From Calditrichales bacterium MX18-03 (GTDB lineage: Bacteria > Bacillota > Clostridia > Lutisporales > Lutisporaceae), in contig JAJGRE010000001.1 of the NCBI GenBank assembly GCA_021083345.1, positions 1,178,001 to 1,242,000 of the forward strand: DNA of 64,000 nucleotides, written 5' to 3'. Under the pieces are notes generated by a model, which worked only from the letters and a program-made list of their open reading frames with translations, ran no database searches and was not told where the DNA came from. The translations under genes were made by a program, and so were the position numbers. This document shows, piece by piece, positions 61,407 to 64,000 of the stretch (the first letter of the stretch is position 1; the number at the start of each line of letters is the position of its first letter).

Positions 61407-62948
61407 CTACCTCCCCTTCTTCTTGATAATGGGTTTTTCCCCGAAAACCTCGTAAAAGAATTGCGCTTTATTCTCAAAGACCCACTGCTCCAATATCATA
61501 TCCGAGTCGGTTTCCGCTTTCACTATCAGATCCTCATCGGTTGTTACTTCCAGAGCTTTAACGCACTGTTTGTGGCTGATATCCAATGAATCGGCCAGCT
61601 GCAAAATTGCAGAAAGCTTGGAGACAATAATACGCTCAAAGGGTTCCAATGTGCGATAGCTTTCATCCAGTCTGCTGGGGTCTTCCTCGCTGTGAAACTT
61701 TGCAATATTGGCCACAATCTCCAGATCCCGGTCGGACAGCCCGATGATATTGGATTGGGTAATCAGGTTGTACGAACTGATATGATGCTGGTTCATGCTG
61801 ACAAACTTGCCGATATCGTGCAGGATCGCTGCCATTTGAAGATAAAAGCGCTCCCTGTCCTTCAACCCGTGCAGCTTTCTGGTTCCGTCGAAAACGGTCA
61901 GTGCCAGCCTCTCTACCTGCATGCTGTGCGGCTCGTCATAATGATATTTTCTACCCATATATCGAAGCGAATGGATGATATCATTCTGGAAATCGGTTTT
62001 GCGCTTAAGCTTCAGCTTATTGTCCGCGATATCGGCTACCAGGCCGTCCCGTAATGAAATCAGAGGCGCTAGGAGCACTTCTGAGTCTACCAGCTCCAAA
62101 AACTTGATGAATACAATAACCGACGGCAGCAATATTTCAGCCCGGTCACTTGCAATGCCGTACTTTTGCACGATATTCTGCGTGCTCATGGACTTTAGCA
62201 TCCCAAAGAGCCTAATCAGCTCCTGCTTATGTAATCTCACGACATGATCAAGCTTGTGATTGCACAGCACTGAGATGACTTTCAATTCGCCGCCGATGCC
62301 GATCATGTTTTTTAAGCCGCTTTCTCTGATCTGCGATTTAAGGAGATAGATCCTGCTTTCGACAAAAGCGTCCATCACGTTGGGGAAATCAAGGGTTTTG
62401 CGCTCCAGATCATGCAGAATCTCACGAAGGCGAAGGGATCCCACTTTAATATTCTCGGTATAATTCAGATGCCCATGCTTATAGACCGAGGCTTCCACCC
62501 CGCCGGATCCGATATCCAGCACCAAAACACCGTCACTTCTCAGACCGGTATAATCCTGTATCTTGTCTCTAATACCCTTATAGGTATAGAAGCGTTCCTG
62601 TGCATTATTGATGATTTCCACATCAATTCCGGTTTTTGTTCGGATCTGCTCAAGGATATAATCGCAATTTTCGGCTTCACGGATTGCACTGGTAGAAACG
62701 GCACGGTATACCTTGACTTTGTATTCCTTCAACAGCATGTGGTAGTCATTGAGGATTTCACAGGTCTTTTGCACCGTTTCGGATTTGATAATGCCGTAGG
62801 AAAAGGAGTCCCGCCCCAGGTTGATGGTCTTTCTGAGATCCTCAAGGGGAATGATCCTGCCATTGTTTTTTATTTCTACAATTTTCATCCTGATGGAATT
62901 GGAGCCGATATCAATTGCTGCCGCCAAATCATTCTTCAACATGCCCAT
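61407..62948 (-). CDS. ppx: Ppx/GppA phosphatase with C-terminal HD domain
   Basis: About 513 residues. Actin-like Ppx/GppA domain: AAIDIGSNSIRMKIVEI, VYRAVSTSAIREAENCD, LDIGSGGVEASVYK and MIGIGGELKVIS. The C-terminal HD part (about 330-500) has AAILHDIGKFV and HHISSYNLI. Exopolyphosphatase or pppGpp phosphatase. GGAGG seven bases before MGMLKND sets the start. Confidence 0.95.
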   Translation of the reverse strand: MGMLKNDLAAAIDIGSNSIRMKIVEIKNNGRIIPLEDLRKTINLGRDSFSYGIIKSETVQKTCEILNDYHMLLKEYKVKVYRAVSTSAIREAENCDYILEQIRTKTGIDVEIINNAQERFYTYKGIRDKIQDYTGLRSDGVLVLDIGSGGVEASVYKHGHLNYTENIKVGSLRLREILHDLERKTLDFPNVMDAFVESRIYLLKSQIRESGLKNMIGIGGELKVISVLCNHKLDHVVRLHKQELIRLFGMLKSMSTQNIVQKYGIASDRAEILLPSVIVFIKFLELVDSEVLLAPLISLRDGLVADIADNKLKLKRKTDFQNDIIHSLRYMGRKYHYDEPHSMQVERLALTVFDGTRKLHGLKDRERFYLQMAAILHDIGKFVSMNQHHISSYNLITQSNIIGLSDRDLEIVANIAKFHSEEDPSRLDESYRTLEPFERIIVSKLSAILQLADSLDISHKQCVKALEVTTDEDLIVKAETDSDMILEQWVFENKAQFFYEVFGEKPIIKKKGR

Positions 62949-63056
62949 GGTCATCCCTCCGGTTTTCCTTTGTTACTCACTATTATAGCGGATTGTACGG
63001 CAAAAATTGACAAGAACTTGCAAGATTTTGTGTTATGTTTATGTAAAATTCTGCTC

Positions 63057-64000
63057 CTATATTATAACCAACTCTTTCTTGAATACCTTTTTAAATGCAG
63101 CACCCTGCTTAGCTGCCTCCGATATCTCCAGCGCCCCGTCTCCATCCTTCAAGGTTTCAAATATGACCCTTTCGCCCTTGATGCTGCATGCCACATCCTT
63201 GATGACTCCCGATTTGCTCCGGTCCAACTTGTCACATAACGTCAGCAATATGATCAGTTTTTTGAGCGCTTTATAGTCCTCCTTGGAAACGATATCCGAA
63301 TGCTTCATATAAAGGTTTTTAAGCTTGTCGCCCGAGAACTTCGGCGCAATCAGCGCTGCCATGACGATCTCGTGGTGTGTCAGACCATTCAGGCGGGCAT
63401 TGGTGATCAGGTAATACGTATGCCGGTCCCGGTTATAAAAATCAATGTTGATGCCCGCATCATGCAAAAGCGCCGCCCGTTCAAAGATCTGCCGGTATCG
63501 GTCCGGTGAATCCAGTATTCTTCCCATCTGATCATAAACCCGCATTGCAAGATGGGTCACATGTCCGGCATGAACCCGATCTATATCGTACAGTTTCAGG
63601 AAATTATTCATACTGAATTCGGCAGCATTCTCAATTGCAGAAATGCCCATCTGCCTCAAATAGTGACTGTAGAAAATTCCTTCCCGGATCCCGCTGCCGC
63701 TTATGATAAACCGGTCTGTTCCAAGCACTTCCAAAAGCTTGTTGACCGCACAGACACCGGCAGGGAGTATATCGGCCCGGTCCTTGGAAACCCCCGGCAT
63801 GCTGCACAGCTCTTCATAGCTCTTGCTTTTAATATCATTATAGATAATTAATACATCCGTCTGATTCATTTGGTACTGATGGGTAATATCCAGACTATAG
63901 CCTTTATTGACCCGATCGATCTTGCAAATGTTTCGGATCGTTCCCCCTACACCGATCAGTGGGAGAGCCGTGCCGGCCTGCAGCCAGGGAATGGATGCCA
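63057..64000 (-). CDS. Second Ppx/GppA-HD protein, 5' end beyond window
   Basis: The frame is open to the right edge. LIGVGGTIRNICKIDR near the edge and AGVCAVNKLLEVLGTDRFIISGSGIREGIFYSHYL are Ppx/GppA features; the C-terminal HD region reads ERAALLHDAGINIDFYNRDRHTYYLI. An internal ATG at 63869 is not the start. It precedes ppx by 109 bases. Tandem paralogue; the N-terminal half is missing here. Confidence 0.92.
   Translation of the reverse strand, partial: ASIPWLQAGTALPLIGVGGTIRNICKIDRVNKGYSLDITHQYQMNQTDVLIIYNDIKSKSYEELCSMPGVSKDRADILPAGVCAVNKLLEVLGTDRFIISGSGIREGIFYSHYLRQMGISAIENAAEFSMNNFLKLYDIDRVHAGHVTHLAMRVYDQMGRILDSPDRYRQIFERAALLHDAGINIDFYNRDRHTYYLITNARLNGLTHHEIVMAALIAPKFSGDKLKNLYMKHSDIVSKEDYKALKKLIILLTLCDKLDRSKSGVIKDVACSIKGERVIFETLKDGDGALEISEAAKQGAAFKKVFKKELVII

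Overview
The window is about 64 kb of chromosome from an anaerobic, endospore-forming Clostridia (Firmicutes), most like the Ruminiclostridium/Acetivibrio-type lineages. Support comes from a six-gene Rnf complex, sporulation genes (Spo0B-like, SpoIVFA, SpoIVFB), an L27 with the Firmicute-type cleavable N-terminus beside its protease Prp, MinCDE, and strong GGAGG ribosome binding sites. It is ordinary core chromosome, almost all on the minus strand. There is no rRNA, tRNA, CRISPR array, prophage or insertion sequence. The genus is an inference from gene content only.

Layout. 1-2.5 kb: a cut TPR protein, a sigma-54 activator, and a divergent secreted protein preceded by a candidate -24/-12 promoter. 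2.5-7.1 kb: selenocysteine operon selD-selA-selB; selD itself carries an in-frame UGA (Sec) in its active site. 7.1-11 kb: comEA, a D,D-carboxypeptidase, ridA, a small unknown gene and a YheO-like PAS/HTH regulator behind a consensus promoter. 11-18.4 kb: rsfS, LCP ligase, yqeK, nadD, a 27-residue membrane peptide gene, yhbY, a small Cys protein, obg, a Spo0B-like gene, then rpmA-prp-rplU behind an L21 leader. 18.4-24.4 kb: RNase G, two radical-SAM-linked proteins, spoIVFB, spoIVFA. 24.5-33.2 kb: a long cell-shape and division operon (DUF4321, maf, radC, mreBCD, mrdA, minCDE), interrupted by a 64-nt perfect palindrome between mrdA and minC. 33.3-38.5 kb: rnfCDGEAB.

39-47 kb is the most distinctive block. 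A NADH-linked flavin/iron-sulfur module (NuoE-like, a GHKL ATPase, HndB-like, NuoF-like) has no hydrogenase catalytic subunit beside it. Directly upstream is a signalling-type set: DRTGG protein, RsbW/RsbT-like ATPase, an atypical [FeFe]-hydrogenase-like iron-sulfur protein, a second DRTGG protein and a PHP phosphoesterase. Together these look like a redox or H2 sensing system whose function I cannot assign from known pathways; it is the best candidate here for an undescribed system.

47-64 kb: lytic transglycosylase, GNAT, HD-GYP phosphodiesterase, class II aldolase, HpcH/HpaI aldolase, aminotransferase, a large repeat-built secreted peptidoglycan-binding protein, a C_GCAxxG_C_C protein, alpha/beta hydrolase, membrane protein, Cys-tailed DnaJ, DUF5685 protein, and a polyphosphate cluster (ppk plus two Ppx/GppA proteins, the last cut by the right edge).

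Start codons were chosen by ribosome binding site; many differ from the longest reading frame. All RNA, promoter and terminator calls come from reading the bases, without folding software.
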